From Candidatus Omnitrophota bacterium (GTDB lineage: Bacteria; Omnitrophota; Omnitrophia; Omnitrophales; JACROU01), in the NCBI GenBank assembly GCA_016214265.1, contig JACROU010000054.1, positions 1-58,940 on the forward strand: a stretch of DNA of 58,940 bases. The letters run 5' to 3'. A program made the position numbers and the translations under genes. Of this stretch, positions 45,637 through 55,664 are shown piece by piece. The notes under the pieces were generated by a model that was not told the origin of the DNA, did not search any database, and worked only from the letters and a program-made list of their open reading frames with translations. Position 1 is the stretch's first letter. Each line of letters starts with the position of its first letter.

Positions 45637-46896
45637 ATGCATGATTTTTATTATAACGGAAAAGAACTTTATTGTGAGGGAGTGGCGGTAAAAGACATTG
45701 CTGCCGAGGTGGGAACGCCCTTCTATTTATATAGCCATAAAACGCTCACAGACCATTACACGAAACTCGCGAAAGCGTTTAAAAGTGTTAAGCCGCTCAT
45801 TTGTTTTTCGATGAAGGCCAATTCCAATCTGGCTGTGCTCAAGAGTCTTGTTAAAGCCGGAGCGGGGCTGGATATTGTTTCTGGCGGAGAGTTGTTTCGT
45901 GCGCTAAAAGTGGGCGTGGATCCTAAGAAGATTGTTTATGCCGGTGTCGGAAAAACCCGTCAGGAGATTCAGGACGCGATCAAGGCCGGAATTCTCCTTT
46001 TCAATGTGGAATCGACGGGCGAGTTAGTCGCGATCAACGAAATTGCCGGTAAATTGAAGAAGAAGGTGAACGTGTCGCTTAGGATCAATCCGGATATTGA
46101 CGCCTCGACGCATTCTTATGTTACTACCGGAAAAAAAGAGAGCAAATTTGGTATTGATTTAAATACGGCCGAGGCGGTGTTTCTGGATAGGGCCCGCTAT
46201 CATCACATCGATCTTTGTGGTATTCACGTTCATATCGGCTCGCAGATTACGGTTTCGGAACCGTTCGTGAAAGCGTTCCGGAAAGTGCTTATTTTTATGA
46301 TGCAGCTTGAGAAGCACGGAACGAAAATCAAATTTCTGAATTTTGGCGGCGGCCTCGGAATTATTTATTCCGACGAAAAACCGCAGACGGCCGATGAATT
46401 CGCCGAAAAAATTCTGCCGCTTCTGAAAGGTTCCAAATTCCAGGTGGTGTTTGAGCCCGGACGTTTTATTTGCGGCAACGCGGGCATTTTTGTGACGCGG
46501 GTGTTGTATCCCAAAAAGACACAGGCGAAGAATTTTATTGTCGTCGATGGTGCGATGAATGATTTAATTCGACCCAGCTTATATGACGCACATCATGACG
46601 TGTTGGCTGTGACAAAAAATGAAGTGCTGAAAAGAATCAAAGCGGATGTGGTCGGTCCGGTTTGTGAAAGCGGCGATTTCCTGGCGAAAGACCGCAACAT
46701 TCCTGATTTTCAGGCAGGGGATTTGATCGCGCTCATGGGCGCAGGCGCTTACGGATTTACGATGTCGTCGAATTACAATTCGCGTCCGCGCGTGCCTGAA
46801 GTAATGGTGTCAGGCAGTAAATTTGAGATTGTGAGAAAAAGGGAATCGGTGGCTGATCTCATCAAAGGCGAGACGATCCCATCATTTTTAAAATGA
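45637..46896 (+). CDS. lysA: Diaminopimelate decarboxylase
   Basis: A 419-residue PLP enzyme making lysine from meso-DAP. The PLP Lys is K60 in CFSMKANSN. Other motifs are GIHVHIGSQI, GGGLGI, the PLP-phosphate EPGRFICGNAG, the active-site CESGDFLAKDR and GAYGFTMSSNYNSRPR. The ATG at 45637 follows the ribosome site aaagaggtg; upstream in-frame codons are repeat-derived. It overlaps dapF by 4 nt. In this cluster it acts last in the pathway though its gene is first of the DAP genes. Confidence 0.97.
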   Translation: MHDFYYNGKELYCEGVAVKDIAAEVGTPFYLYSHKTLTDHYTKLAKAFKSVKPLICFSMKANSNLAVLKSLVKAGAGLDIVSGGELFRALKVGVDPKKIVYAGVGKTRQEIQDAIKAGILLFNVESTGELVAINEIAGKLKKKVNVSLRINPDIDASTHSYVTTGKKESKFGIDLNTAEAVFLDRARYHHIDLCGIHVHIGSQITVSEPFVKAFRKVLIFMMQLEKHGTKIKFLNFGGGLGIIYSDEKPQTADEFAEKILPLLKGSKFQVVFEPGRFICGNAGIFVTRVLYPKKTQAKNFIVVDGAMNDLIRPSLYDAHHDVLAVTKNEVLKRIKADVVGPVCESGDFLAKDRNIPDFQAGDLIALMGAGAYGFTMSSNYNSRPRVPEVMVSGSKFEIVRKRESVADLIKGETIPSFLK

Positions 46897-47699
46897 CAAC
46901 TATTCCGTTCTACAAAATGCAGGCGTCGGGCAATGACTTTATTGTCATTGATCACCGCGAGCCGTTTATTCCGGACGTGAAAGCGTTCGCGAAGAAAGTG
47001 TGTGTGCGCCAATTCAGCGTCGGGGCGGACGGGGTGCTTTTGGTTGAAAAATCATCCCAGGCGGATTTCAAAATGCGCATCATCAATGCGGATGGTTCCG
47101 AAGCCGAAATGTGCGGCAACGGTTCCCGCTGTGTGGTGCTGTTCGCGCGTGACGTTCTCAATTTGCGGGTTCCGCTCACGATGGAAACGCTTGGCGGACT
47201 CGTCAGCGGTGATATCCAGGACGGCTGGATCAAAGTCAAATTGGTGGAGCCAAAAAATTATCGCGCCGCCATCGCGCTTGGCATCAGCGGAAGCAAGAAA
47301 ATCGTTTCGTTCGTGGATACGATGGTGCCGCATGTCGTTCATTTCACGGATCATCTGAACGAATTCCCGGTTCGTGAAGTCGGTCGAGCGATTCGAAATC
47401 ACAAAGAATTTGCGCCGCGCGGCACGAATGTGAATTTTGTCCAGGTGCTCGGGCCGAATCAGATTTCCGTGCGCACCTACGAGCGCGGAGTGGAGGATGA
47501 GACGCTCGCCTGCGGTACAGGCGTCACAGCTTCCAGTGTTGTATCTGCTATCGAACATCAGGTAAAATCTCCTGTTCATGTCACCACCCGGGGCGGGGAA
47601 GTGATTAAAGTTTATTTTGATTTGGTGGACGGCCGGCCGACGAATGTTCATTTGGAAGGTCAGGCGCATTTTTCATTTAAAGGAGAATTGAATGTTTAA
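46893..47699 (+). CDS. dapF: Diaminopimelate epimerase
   Basis: A 268-residue cofactor-independent epimerase converting LL- to meso-DAP. The catalytic cysteine pair is visible: Cys74 in MCGNGSRC and Cys207 in ACGTGVTAS. The N-terminal YKMQASGNDFIVID is typical. It lies between lysA and dapA with overlaps on both sides (4 and 8 nt). Confidence 0.97.
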   Translation: MTTIPFYKMQASGNDFIVIDHREPFIPDVKAFAKKVCVRQFSVGADGVLLVEKSSQADFKMRIINADGSEAEMCGNGSRCVVLFARDVLNLRVPLTMETLGGLVSGDIQDGWIKVKLVEPKNYRAAIALGISGSKKIVSFVDTMVPHVVHFTDHLNEFPVREVGRAIRNHKEFAPRGTNVNFVQVLGPNQISVRTYERGVEDETLACGTGVTASSVVSAIEHQVKSPVHVTTRGGEVIKVYFDLVDGRPTNVHLEGQAHFSFKGELNV

Positions 47700-48582
47700 A
47701 GGTTCCATGGTCGCGCTCGTGACCCCATTTAAAAACGGAAAAATTGATTTTGCGTCGCTTCGCAAGCTGATTGATTTTCATCTTGAAAATGGAACGGACG
47801 TGATTGTTCCGTGCGGTACGACTGGTGAGTCGGCCACCATGTCACATGATGAACATAAATCCGTTCTTACTTATGTTGTGGAATATATCAATCACCGGAT
47901 ACCGGTAATTTGCGGTGCGGGTTCCAACAACACCGAAGAAGCGATTGAGCTAGTTCGGCACGCGAAAAAAATCGGGGGCGACGGCGTGCTGGTCGTGACT
48001 CCTTACTATAATAAACCGACGCAAGAAGGATTGTTCCGTCATTATGAATATTTGGCGAAAAAAGTTGATATTCCGTTCGTGCTTTACAATGTTCCTGGCC
48101 GCACGGGCGTTTCACTCGCCCCGGAAACTGCCGCGCGTCTTTCAAAATTTGACAACATCGTCGCCGTGAAAGAAGCGAGCGGAAATCTGGATGCAGTCAG
48201 TCAGATTATTTCCTCGTGTTCGCTGACGGTACTTTCGGGAGAGGATTCGCTGACGATGCCGATGCTTGCGCTCGGTGCGCAGGGAGCGATTTCAGTGACG
48301 GCCAATGTGGTTCCGGATTTGTCGCGTCGTATGATTCACGCGTATTTGGATGGCGATCTGGATGAATCGCGCGACCTTCATTACAAAATGTTTCCGCTTG
48401 CAAAAGTGCTTTTCGTCGAAACCAATCCGATTCCGGTTAAAACAGCGTTGGCGATGATGGGGAAAATTCGCGAAGAGTTTCGTTTGCCGCTTTGTGAAAT
48501 GTCAAAAGAAAACCGGGAAAAAGTCCGAAAAGTAATAGCAGATTTGGGGCTAATTCCCGCTGGAAAAAGAGTGAAAATATGA
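47692..48582 (+). CDS. dapA: 4-hydroxy-tetrahydrodipicolinate synthase
   Basis: A 296-residue class-I aldolase condensing pyruvate and aspartate semialdehyde. The Schiff-base Lys is K160 in VAVKEASGN. Tyr of LYNVPGRTG and the GTTGESATMS segment are present, and the start GSMVALVTPFKNG is typical. The ribosome site (aaaggag) lies within the end of dapF. It overlaps dapB by 4 nt. Confidence 0.97.
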   Translation: MFKGSMVALVTPFKNGKIDFASLRKLIDFHLENGTDVIVPCGTTGESATMSHDEHKSVLTYVVEYINHRIPVICGAGSNNTEEAIELVRHAKKIGGDGVLVVTPYYNKPTQEGLFRHYEYLAKKVDIPFVLYNVPGRTGVSLAPETAARLSKFDNIVAVKEASGNLDAVSQIISSCSLTVLSGEDSLTMPMLALGAQGAISVTANVVPDLSRRMIHAYLDGDLDESRDLHYKMFPLAKVLFVETNPIPVKTALAMMGKIREEFRLPLCEMSKENREKVRKVIADLGLIPAGKRVKI

Positions 48583-49397
48583 AATCCAATTTTATAAAAT
48601 TGATTGTTTTTGGCGCGGCTGGCCGGATGGGTTCGCGCATTTTGGACCTTGCCAGCCAGGACGACACCTTTGAAATTGTCGGTGCCATTGAAGCCAAAGG
48701 TTCTGTGCGGGTCGGGGAGGAGATTTCTTTAAGCGGCGGTCTGAATGGCAAACAAAAACTGTCGATTTCAGATAACCTTTCTGATATTATCAACCAGTCT
48801 AACGTGCTCATCGATTTTACCCAACCTGATGCCACACTGGAGCATGTAGCGGAAGCTCTTCACGCCAAGAAAGCGATCGTAATTGGTACTACCGGTCTTT
48901 CAAAAACGCAGATGGAAGAGCTCGCTGAGGCGAGTAAAAAAATTCCGATTGTTCAAGCACCCAATATGAGTGTCGGCATGAACGTTATGTTCCGGCTGGC
49001 GGAAATGTTAGGTGAGCAGTTGAACGATAATTACGATGTTGAAATTGTTGAGGCTCATCATCGTTTCAAAAATGACGCGCCCAGTGGTTCGGCTCTTGAA
49101 ATTGCCCGTCAAGTTGCCAAGGGCAGAAAAGTTAATCTGGATCAGGAGGCCATTTACGGCCGAAAAGGTTTTACCGGCGAGCGCAAAAAAGGTTCCATTG
49201 GTATTCATGCACTGCGTGGCGGAGATGTGGTGGGGGAACATACGATCAATTTTTTGACGCAAGGTGAAATGATTTCGTTGACCCACAAAGCTTCAAGTCG
49301 TGATGCATTTGCGAGCGGAGCGCTTCATGCCGCAAAGTTTGTTCATAATAAACGGTCCGGACTTTATGATATGCAGGATGTGCTTGGTTTGAAATAA
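48579..49397 (+). CDS. dapB: 4-hydroxy-tetrahydrodipicolinate reductase
   Basis: A 272-residue NAD(P)H-dependent reductase. It has the dinucleotide start VFGAAGRMGSRIL, IDFTQPDAT, IGTTGLS, APNMSVGMN and the catalytic/substrate motif EAHHRFKNDAPSGSALE, where the family usually has K.DAPSGTA. It is the last gene of the arg-dap supercluster. The steps between DapB and DapF need an aminotransferase not otherwise encoded here (ArgD or DapL elsewhere). Confidence 0.96.
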   Translation: MKSNFIKLIVFGAAGRMGSRILDLASQDDTFEIVGAIEAKGSVRVGEEISLSGGLNGKQKLSISDNLSDIINQSNVLIDFTQPDATLEHVAEALHAKKAIVIGTTGLSKTQMEELAEASKKIPIVQAPNMSVGMNVMFRLAEMLGEQLNDNYDVEIVEAHHRFKNDAPSGSALEIARQVAKGRKVNLDQEAIYGRKGFTGERKKGSIGIHALRGGDVVGEHTINFLTQGEMISLTHKASSRDAFASGALHAAKFVHNKRSGLYDMQDVLGLK

Positions 49398-49406
49398 GGA
49401 AAATTT

Positions 49407-49432
49407 GTTATTCACGCTTTCGCGGGAATGAC
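49407..49432. repeat. GTCATTCCCGCG-type repeat on the - strand
   Basis: Read on the - strand it begins GTCATTCCCGCGAAAGCG, a diverged copy of the family at 31275, located after dapB. Confidence 0.8.
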
Positions 49433-49458
49433 AAAGAAGCTTAACCTACTGGGTGATT

Positions 49459-50900
49459 ATGGATTTTCGATTTTCCCCAACGATGGATCGCAAGTGGCTT
49501 CAAGATATTTTGGGACTGTGTGTGTTTGTTTCTGTAGTTTTTTTGTTCTCGCCTGTAGTTCTTCACGCCCAACCAGTTTCTTCTGAGAAAGATTCAGCTG
49601 AAAGCCGAGAGGTTTCGCAGAGTGTTGTTGCTTTGGATCCAGCCGCTTCTAAATTTCGGGAAGCATTTTATATGCCGCATGAGCTTCGTTTGAAATATCC
49701 CACTTATGACTGTCTTGATTTCGTTGTGACAAAACAGGAAGACAAAGATTGGAACTCTTTTTTTGGGGTGATAACAGGTTTTAACGAGGGGGTTCTTGAA
49801 ACCCGTGTTCTGAAAGATATTCAAACGGTCGATGAGGCGCGCGACTATTTCGAACTTCCGGGCAAAATTTTCTGCAAAGTGCCGCGCAGGCAAAAGACTA
49901 TGCGGGAAGTTTTTCTGGCGTTGAGCATGAAGTAGCGAAAGAAGCAGCGCCGATCAAAATCAAACCCAATTTTCAGGAAGAAGAAGATATTTTCTTCGGC
50001 GCTTACGACGGAATCAACCCGCGCAAATTGTGGGGCAAGTATCCGGAAGAAGACTGGTATTTGTATCAGGTCGTTGGAGAAACCACTTACCGCAATACCA
50101 ACCTGGAGAGCCGTTCGTTCAATGCGCAAGTGGCCTACTTTGACAATCGTATCGTGATACGCGGTCTGAAATTTTTAGGTTCCAGCATTGATCCGTACAT
50201 TGAAGCCAATGTGCGCGGTGACACCACGGATGCCACTTTCAATAATACAGTCGATGTGATGGCGGGTATCGAGTATCGTCCCTTCCGTCTCAACAAAAAA
50301 TTGGCGGAATCCCCGTGGACGGACTGGATTCGCAACTTTCGTTCCTATGTGGTTTATGACAAGCGGGAACCCATCAAAGACATCATCGTGTTCTCAAACG
50401 ATCACGATGTTGAGATGGGTTTTGATTTCTTCAAGGAATGGGGTATTGACATGCCCAAAGAGGGTGACAAAGACACCTGGCTCTGGGGTGAGCTATTTAT
50501 GAACAACCGGTTCCGCAAGACTGACTTTACCATCAACGATCACTATGACGGATTTATTTTCAATAATGCTGGCAAAATTGGTTTGAAATTTCCCCGCATT
50601 CCGCTTCCCAAGAATCCATTGAATGACGAGATGGTTTTCTGGCCTTACGTCTTTTTTGATCAGGTGTCCACGTCTGCCATCAGCGCGAACTATGAAAACC
50701 GTTATTACATCGGCGCGGGCATGCGGTTAATGCCGTTTAGAGCGTATCGTTTCTTGAATTCCCAGTGGCTTTTCAGAACAAAAATATTTGGCGAATATAT
50801 CGCGTTTGGCGGGGTTCAAAACACCAAGACAGAGCCGCCGTCCAGTGTGCCAGATCGGGATTACCGGGTTGGTATCAACTTTTCCCTCAACCGTTTCTAG
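49459..50900 (+). pseudogene. Exported hypothetical protein, frameshifted near 49866
   Basis: The frame from 49459 encodes a signal peptide (residues 1-36, ending VVLHAQ) and about 100 further residues up to FELPGKIF, then stops at 49935. The neighbouring frame continues the same protein from NFLQSAAQAKDYAGSFSGV onward to 50900, giving about 480 residues in total. One extra A in the run at 49864-49867 would join the frames. The C-terminal part is rich in aromatic beta-strand sequence (DPYIEANVRGDTTDA, VAYFDNRIVIRGLKF), which suggests an outer-membrane or surface beta protein. It precedes the 1585-aa barrel gene by 6 nt, so they are probably partners. I do not recognise the family. Confidence 0.75.
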
Positions 50901-50906
50901 GATTTT

Positions 50907-53900
50907 ATGGCTTACACGATTTTGAAAAAAACTTTCTGTTCTTTAATCGCTGTTGCTTTTTTTCTGTCTGTCATCGGTCCACTTTCTTCGGCTTACGCCG
51001 CTACTCAGACATTTTCCGACGTTATCAATTTTAGTTTTGAAACGGCCGGTGCGGCAGCAACCGATGCGTCTAATTGGACGGCGTTTACGGCGGGTGGAAC
51101 TGTAGCTAATCGTGTGACTGTTGCTCCGGGTCCCATTGGAGCTCCCTTTACTACCAATGGTGTCGCTTCATTTTATGAGAGTGACTTTGGCGGAAATACT
51201 TCCGGTGTTTTTCAGGACGTTTTTGGAGTTACTCAAGGAGATAATGTCGTTTTAGAATCGGATGCTCGCACTCCCAATATGGCGGGTCCTCCGGGAGATT
51301 CCAGCGGTTTTATCCGTATTGAATTTTATAATCAGGCCGGTACTCAAATTGGCGCCAAAAATTCTATTAACATTACAACGGCAAACACCGGAGCTGCTTT
51401 TGCCCGTTTCAGTGTTCAAGCTACGGCTCCTGCAAATACCTCTTATGCCCGCATGGTGTTAAGCAATCAATTAGATGGAGGATTAGGTGCTGGCGATATT
51501 GTTTTTGACAATGTCTCCTGTATGGTCACGAAGCAGAATCTTCCTGGAATTAACCAGCAATGGCCGATCAGTTTGAGTTCTCCGGCCAATAATATTGAAG
51601 CCTGGAAAGGGAAGCTGATTACGGTTTCCGTTCGAGTAACTAATAATACCGCTGTTGCGATTCCTGCCGCAGAATTAAACGTTACGTGTCCTTATGGATT
51701 AGACATTGTTCGTAACAGCATACAAACGGACGGAATGATCATTGTTCCAGCAAAGGCGGGCCCTAATCTAACAATTCCATTTCGGGGGGCGCTTGGCATC
51801 GGAGAAACCCGTTTCGTAACCTTTCAGGTTTTGGTAACGGCCGCGGCGACGATTGGAAGAGTGTATGACGTTGTTCTTGCTGCTCGTAACCCGCTTTCCG
51901 GTGCGCCGATGAGTAATGCCGTACGTATTCCGGTCCGGATTATTTCGGATGCCTTGTTTGATCAGGGAACCTTGATCGGAAAAGTTTTTGATGACAAAAA
52001 CGAAAATGGCATTCAGGATCCGGGTGAGTTAGGCATTCCCAATGTTCGTTTAGCCACTGAAACCGGCGTTGTTGTTTATACGGATAAAGACGGAAAATAC
52101 CACGTGCCCGCGTTGGAACCCAACCGGCACATTATCAAAATTGACGGCCATTCGCTTCCCAAAGGCTCAAAATTTGTTACGGAAGAAAAATTTCTTTTTA
52201 AAACCACTCCAGGCATGTTGAGCAAAGTCAGCTTTGCTGTCAAGCTGCCTCCCGGACAAGTTCCCGAAAAATATCAGAAAGATTTGGATGTTTACGTTTC
52301 TCAATATTTTGATGAAACCAAACCGGTGCTTCAAATTTCAATGACTCCAGGTGATTTGAAATTGGGCCAGGGAGTTTTGGAGCAGAATCCTGTTTTCCGT
52401 CTTGAAACTAATTATGGCAGTATTATCGCGGACTGGCGTCTTGAAGTTCGCAATGAATTTGGCGAATTGGTGTGGACCGGGTACGGAGAAGGGGAGCCTC
52501 CATCGGAAGTTCCCTGGTCGGGAATTGGTGATAATGAGAAAATTATCGAGCCCGGCGATTACTCCTATCGTTTGATCGTGGCCGACAAAGATAATCATGA
52601 GGACTGGACAGCGCTTCAGAATTTCCGGGTGGTAAGCAAAGTGACTGGAAACGGTCACCGGCAGGATCAGCCGTATTCTGACGCCGGGTTTTTCAATGTG
52701 ATGAAAGACGGAAAGCGCAGCATTCCTCTGACGCGTCAAGGCGCCGTAATGGTACGCGGTAATGTGAAAGAAGGGCGCGGCGTTACGATCAACAACAAAA
52801 AAATCACTCCGAATTCGGACGGCTCTTTCAGCGAGATTGTGTATCTTCCTTACGGAAAAAATAACGTTGTTGTTTCCACAACGAATAATGAAGGGCAAAC
52901 GATTCATTACTCCAAAGAACTGGAAGTAAAAGATCATTATTTCTTCCTGGTAGGGTTGGCCGAAGGTGAGCTGGGTTATAATGCGGTGAAAGGCAGTTAT
53001 ATCACTTTGGGGGATAATGACCGTTTTCGTGATGCCTTTTATCAGAATGGCCGCGTCGCATTTTATGTGAAGGGGAAAATCAAAGGCAATCTTCTGATCC
53101 AGGCATCAACAGATACTGACAATAGCAAACCTTCCCGAAATCTTTCGAAGCTTTTTACCAATTTGGATCCCGATGCATATTATCCGGTGTACGGAGATGC
53201 TTCGCTTTTGGATTATGACGCGCATGATACTCAGGAGCGTTTTTACATTCTAGTTGAATCCGACCGCTCGTTTTTCAAATACGGGTCGATGAACACTGAT
53301 TTTAAAGAAACCGAATTGGTTCAATATAACCGAACTTTGTCGGGCGCCAAGGGACATTTTGAAACGCTGACGACCACAAAATACGGTGACCCCAAAGCCG
53401 GCTTTACAGTTATGAGCGCTTATGCCCGTCAGGCGCCGGATCATAACGAGTTTTATGGCACGGGGGGATCGGTTTATTATTTGAGACATCGTCTGGTTAT
53501 TGAGGGTAGCGACAAACTTCACATTGAGGTGCGTGACAAAATTCAAAACACACCTATCGTGACCCGTGATTTGGTAGAGGGCGAGGACTACGAAATTGAT
53601 TATCAGGCAGGTCGTATTATCATGTACCGTCCAATCAGCTCGGTAACTTATACCGATACGATTATCAACAACGAAATCTTGAATGGAAACCGGCTTGTTT
53701 TAGTCGCGGATTATGAATACGAAACCGGATCGTCTTTTGATTTTAATGCGCTAGGCGCTCGTGGCTGGACGCATGCCAGTGATCACATTAAGGTTGGTGG
53801 CACTTACATTCGCCAGACAGCTCCATCAACTGCTGATGATTATTTTAACCGGGGTATCGATGGCACTTTCCGTGTGGGCGAAAATACAAAAGTGATCGCT

Positions 53901-55664
53901 GAAGTTGCGGATACGGCTAGCAATCCGGGTGGCGAAGCAGTGTCAACTGACGGTGGTCTTTCTTTTATCAACGCAGATCCGCATCCGAAAATTAATGTTC
54001 AAACTGGAAATCGTGACAGAAGTGCCGCTTGGTCGCTTAAGGGACAGACTAAGATCGGAAAGAAAACGGATCTTTCCGCGTATTATGTGGTGTTGAATCC
54101 TGGTTTTGCGGTTCCTGATATGGCCAGCCAGCAGAACACACGCAAATACGGGATCGACGCGCGCTATCACGTGACGGATCATTTTCAACTCCGTTTGCGG
54201 CAGGATCATTTGGAGTTGGTGACCCGTAATAATCCCATGCTGAGACAAAACGTTTTTGATCCAGAGCGGCAAAGAACTACCACCCTTCAGGGTATTTACA
54301 ACAAAGGTAAATGGGATGTCACCACGGAATATCGTCACCAAAATATTGATGTGCAGTCTCAGTTCCGCTCGGTTGTGAACGCACTGGATGGCGGGCCATT
54401 TGAGAACGCCGTGGGTTTAAAAATCGGTTATCAAGCCTTGGAATGGTTCAAGCCGTTTATGCGCGGTCAGGTTACTATGGGACGTGAACCGAACAATCAG
54501 TTGGGTGTTGGCGGTGAAATGCGAATGATCGATGATAAAACCATCGGAACCGTCGAAGAGGTGGTGGGGAATATTGGGGACGGCACGTTAATTGGCGTTC
54601 AGCGCGAGGTGAATGACCGCACCCGGGTGTACACCAATTTTGGAGTTCTGAATTCGCGCCAGGGAAAGCAAAGTGTCGAAACGACCTACGGCACATCCTA
54701 TATTTTGGATAATCACAGCCGGGTTTATACGGAAAGGCGTTACACGGCAAATCAGGCGATTGATTTAAACCAACAGAATTTGCTCGGCTATGACATTCAG
54801 CTGGCGGATCGATGGAATTTCGCGGCAACTTTTGAACGCAGCGCCATTGACGAAATTGCGACGCAGGCTGATAAACAAAATGCCGGATCTGTCACTATTG
54901 CTTACAACGATCAGAAAAGGCTGCAAAGCGCTTCCAAGTTTGAAATCCGTTATGACGAAACAACGATTAAAACCCGCCAGCTCCTGTTTCAAAATTCGAC
55001 TCAGTATAGATTTAATGATGATTTTACTTTAAAGAGCCGGTTGAACACCTCGGTGACTCGCAATCTTTCGCAGGATCAAAATACGGGACTCTTCACAGAG
55101 TTTAATATTGGTCTTGCATACCGCCCTGTGAAATATGACCGCTTCAGTTTTTTGACCAAATATACTTATCTAAATGATAAAGGTCCTGATCCTCAATATA
55201 ACAATGTAATTCCCTTCGACCAATCTTCTCACACGATTGGCGTAGAGGGGGCTTATGATTTGAACCGTTATCTGCAAATGGTGCAAAAGCTGGCTATTCG
55301 CAGTGCCGCCTATGATTTATCTAGCGGACAAAACAGTATTGTCGACAGCTATCTGTGGGCGCCAAGGTTTAATTTTCACGTGACCCGGAAATGGGATCTT
55401 TCGCTGGAATATCGTATGTTGCTTCAGGACAATGCGGCCGATGATTTGCAGAGAGGTTTGTTAGTGGAAATTGACCGACTTTTGGCCGATTATGTACGGT
55501 TCACTGTTGGCTATGATTTCAATCATTTTAATGACGGAATTACGCCGGAAAGCGGTGGTATTAATGGCCATGTTTTTAAGTATTTCGTGTCTGCTTCCGG
55601 CCTGTATCGGTACTGCCCGCAAAGCATCCCAGAAAACAGCAAAAACTTTATTTCCCGCGCGTGA
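50907..55664 (+). CDS. Large SdrD-B-like/outer-membrane beta-barrel protein
   Basis: A 1585-residue protein. The signal peptide covers about 1-31 (ending SSAYA). A jelly-roll/CBM-like domain follows (about 33-207), then a DUF11-type domain (about 215-345), then an SdrD-B-type domain at about 350-400 with GKVFDDKNENGIQDPGELG, the calcium-loop pattern of these beta-sandwiches, then an Ig/FlgD-like region (about 480-590). The last about 850 residues are amphipathic beta-strands, likely an outer-membrane barrel preceded by DPDAYYPVYGDASLLDYDA. The last strand-like segment, FKYFVSASGLYRY, is followed by 16 residues without barrel character. Possible role: surface adhesin or secretion/attachment barrel. 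The final 134 nt overlap the lipoprotein gene at 55531. Confidence 0.8.
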   Translation: MAYTILKKTFCSLIAVAFFLSVIGPLSSAYAATQTFSDVINFSFETAGAAATDASNWTAFTAGGTVANRVTVAPGPIGAPFTTNGVASFYESDFGGNTSGVFQDVFGVTQGDNVVLESDARTPNMAGPPGDSSGFIRIEFYNQAGTQIGAKNSINITTANTGAAFARFSVQATAPANTSYARMVLSNQLDGGLGAGDIVFDNVSCMVTKQNLPGINQQWPISLSSPANNIEAWKGKLITVSVRVTNNTAVAIPAAELNVTCPYGLDIVRNSIQTDGMIIVPAKAGPNLTIPFRGALGIGETRFVTFQVLVTAAATIGRVYDVVLAARNPLSGAPMSNAVRIPVRIISDALFDQGTLIGKVFDDKNENGIQDPGELGIPNVRLATETGVVVYTDKDGKYHVPALEPNRHIIKIDGHSLPKGSKFVTEEKFLFKTTPGMLSKVSFAVKLPPGQVPEKYQKDLDVYVSQYFDETKPVLQISMTPGDLKLGQGVLEQNPVFRLETNYGSIIADWRLEVRNEFGELVWTGYGEGEPPSEVPWSGIGDNEKIIEPGDYSYRLIVADKDNHEDWTALQNFRVVSKVTGNGHRQDQPYSDAGFFNVMKDGKRSIPLTRQGAVMVRGNVKEGRGVTINNKKITPNSDGSFSEIVYLPYGKNNVVVSTTNNEGQTIHYSKELEVKDHYFFLVGLAEGELGYNAVKGSYITLGDNDRFRDAFYQNGRVAFYVKGKIKGNLLIQASTDTDNSKPSRNLSKLFTNLDPDAYYPVYGDASLLDYDAHDTQERFYILVESDRSFFKYGSMNTDFKETELVQYNRTLSGAKGHFETLTTTKYGDPKAGFTVMSAYARQAPDHNEFYGTGGSVYYLRHRLVIEGSDKLHIEVRDKIQNTPIVTRDLVEGEDYEIDYQAGRIIMYRPISSVTYTDTIINNEILNGNRLVLVADYEYETGSSFDFNALGARGWTHASDHIKVGGTYIRQTAPSTADDYFNRGIDGTFRVGENTKVIAEVADTASNPGGEAVSTDGGLSFINADPHPKINVQTGNRDRSAAWSLKGQTKIGKKTDLSAYYVVLNPGFAVPDMASQQNTRKYGIDARYHVTDHFQLRLRQDHLELVTRNNPMLRQNVFDPERQRTTTLQGIYNKGKWDVTTEYRHQNIDVQSQFRSVVNALDGGPFENAVGLKIGYQALEWFKPFMRGQVTMGREPNNQLGVGGEMRMIDDKTIGTVEEVVGNIGDGTLIGVQREVNDRTRVYTNFGVLNSRQGKQSVETTYGTSYILDNHSRVYTERRYTANQAIDLNQQNLLGYDIQLADRWNFAATFERSAIDEIATQADKQNAGSVTIAYNDQKRLQSASKFEIRYDETTIKTRQLLFQNSTQYRFNDDFTLKSRLNTSVTRNLSQDQNTGLFTEFNIGLAYRPVKYDRFSFLTKYTYLNDKGPDPQYNNVIPFDQSSHTIGVEGAYDLNRYLQMVQKLAIRSAAYDLSSGQNSIVDSYLWAPRFNFHVTRKWDLSLEYRMLLQDNAADDLQRGLLVEIDRLLADYVRFTVGYDFNHFNDGITPESGGINGHVFKYFVSASGLYRYCPQSIPENSKNFISRA

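Noticed and set aside
51735..51765. A VPAKAG peptide in the barrel protein as another copy of the VIPAKAGIQ repeat
   Set aside because: The DNA matches only partly (attgttccagcaaaggcggg) and lacks the second arm, so coincidence is more likely.
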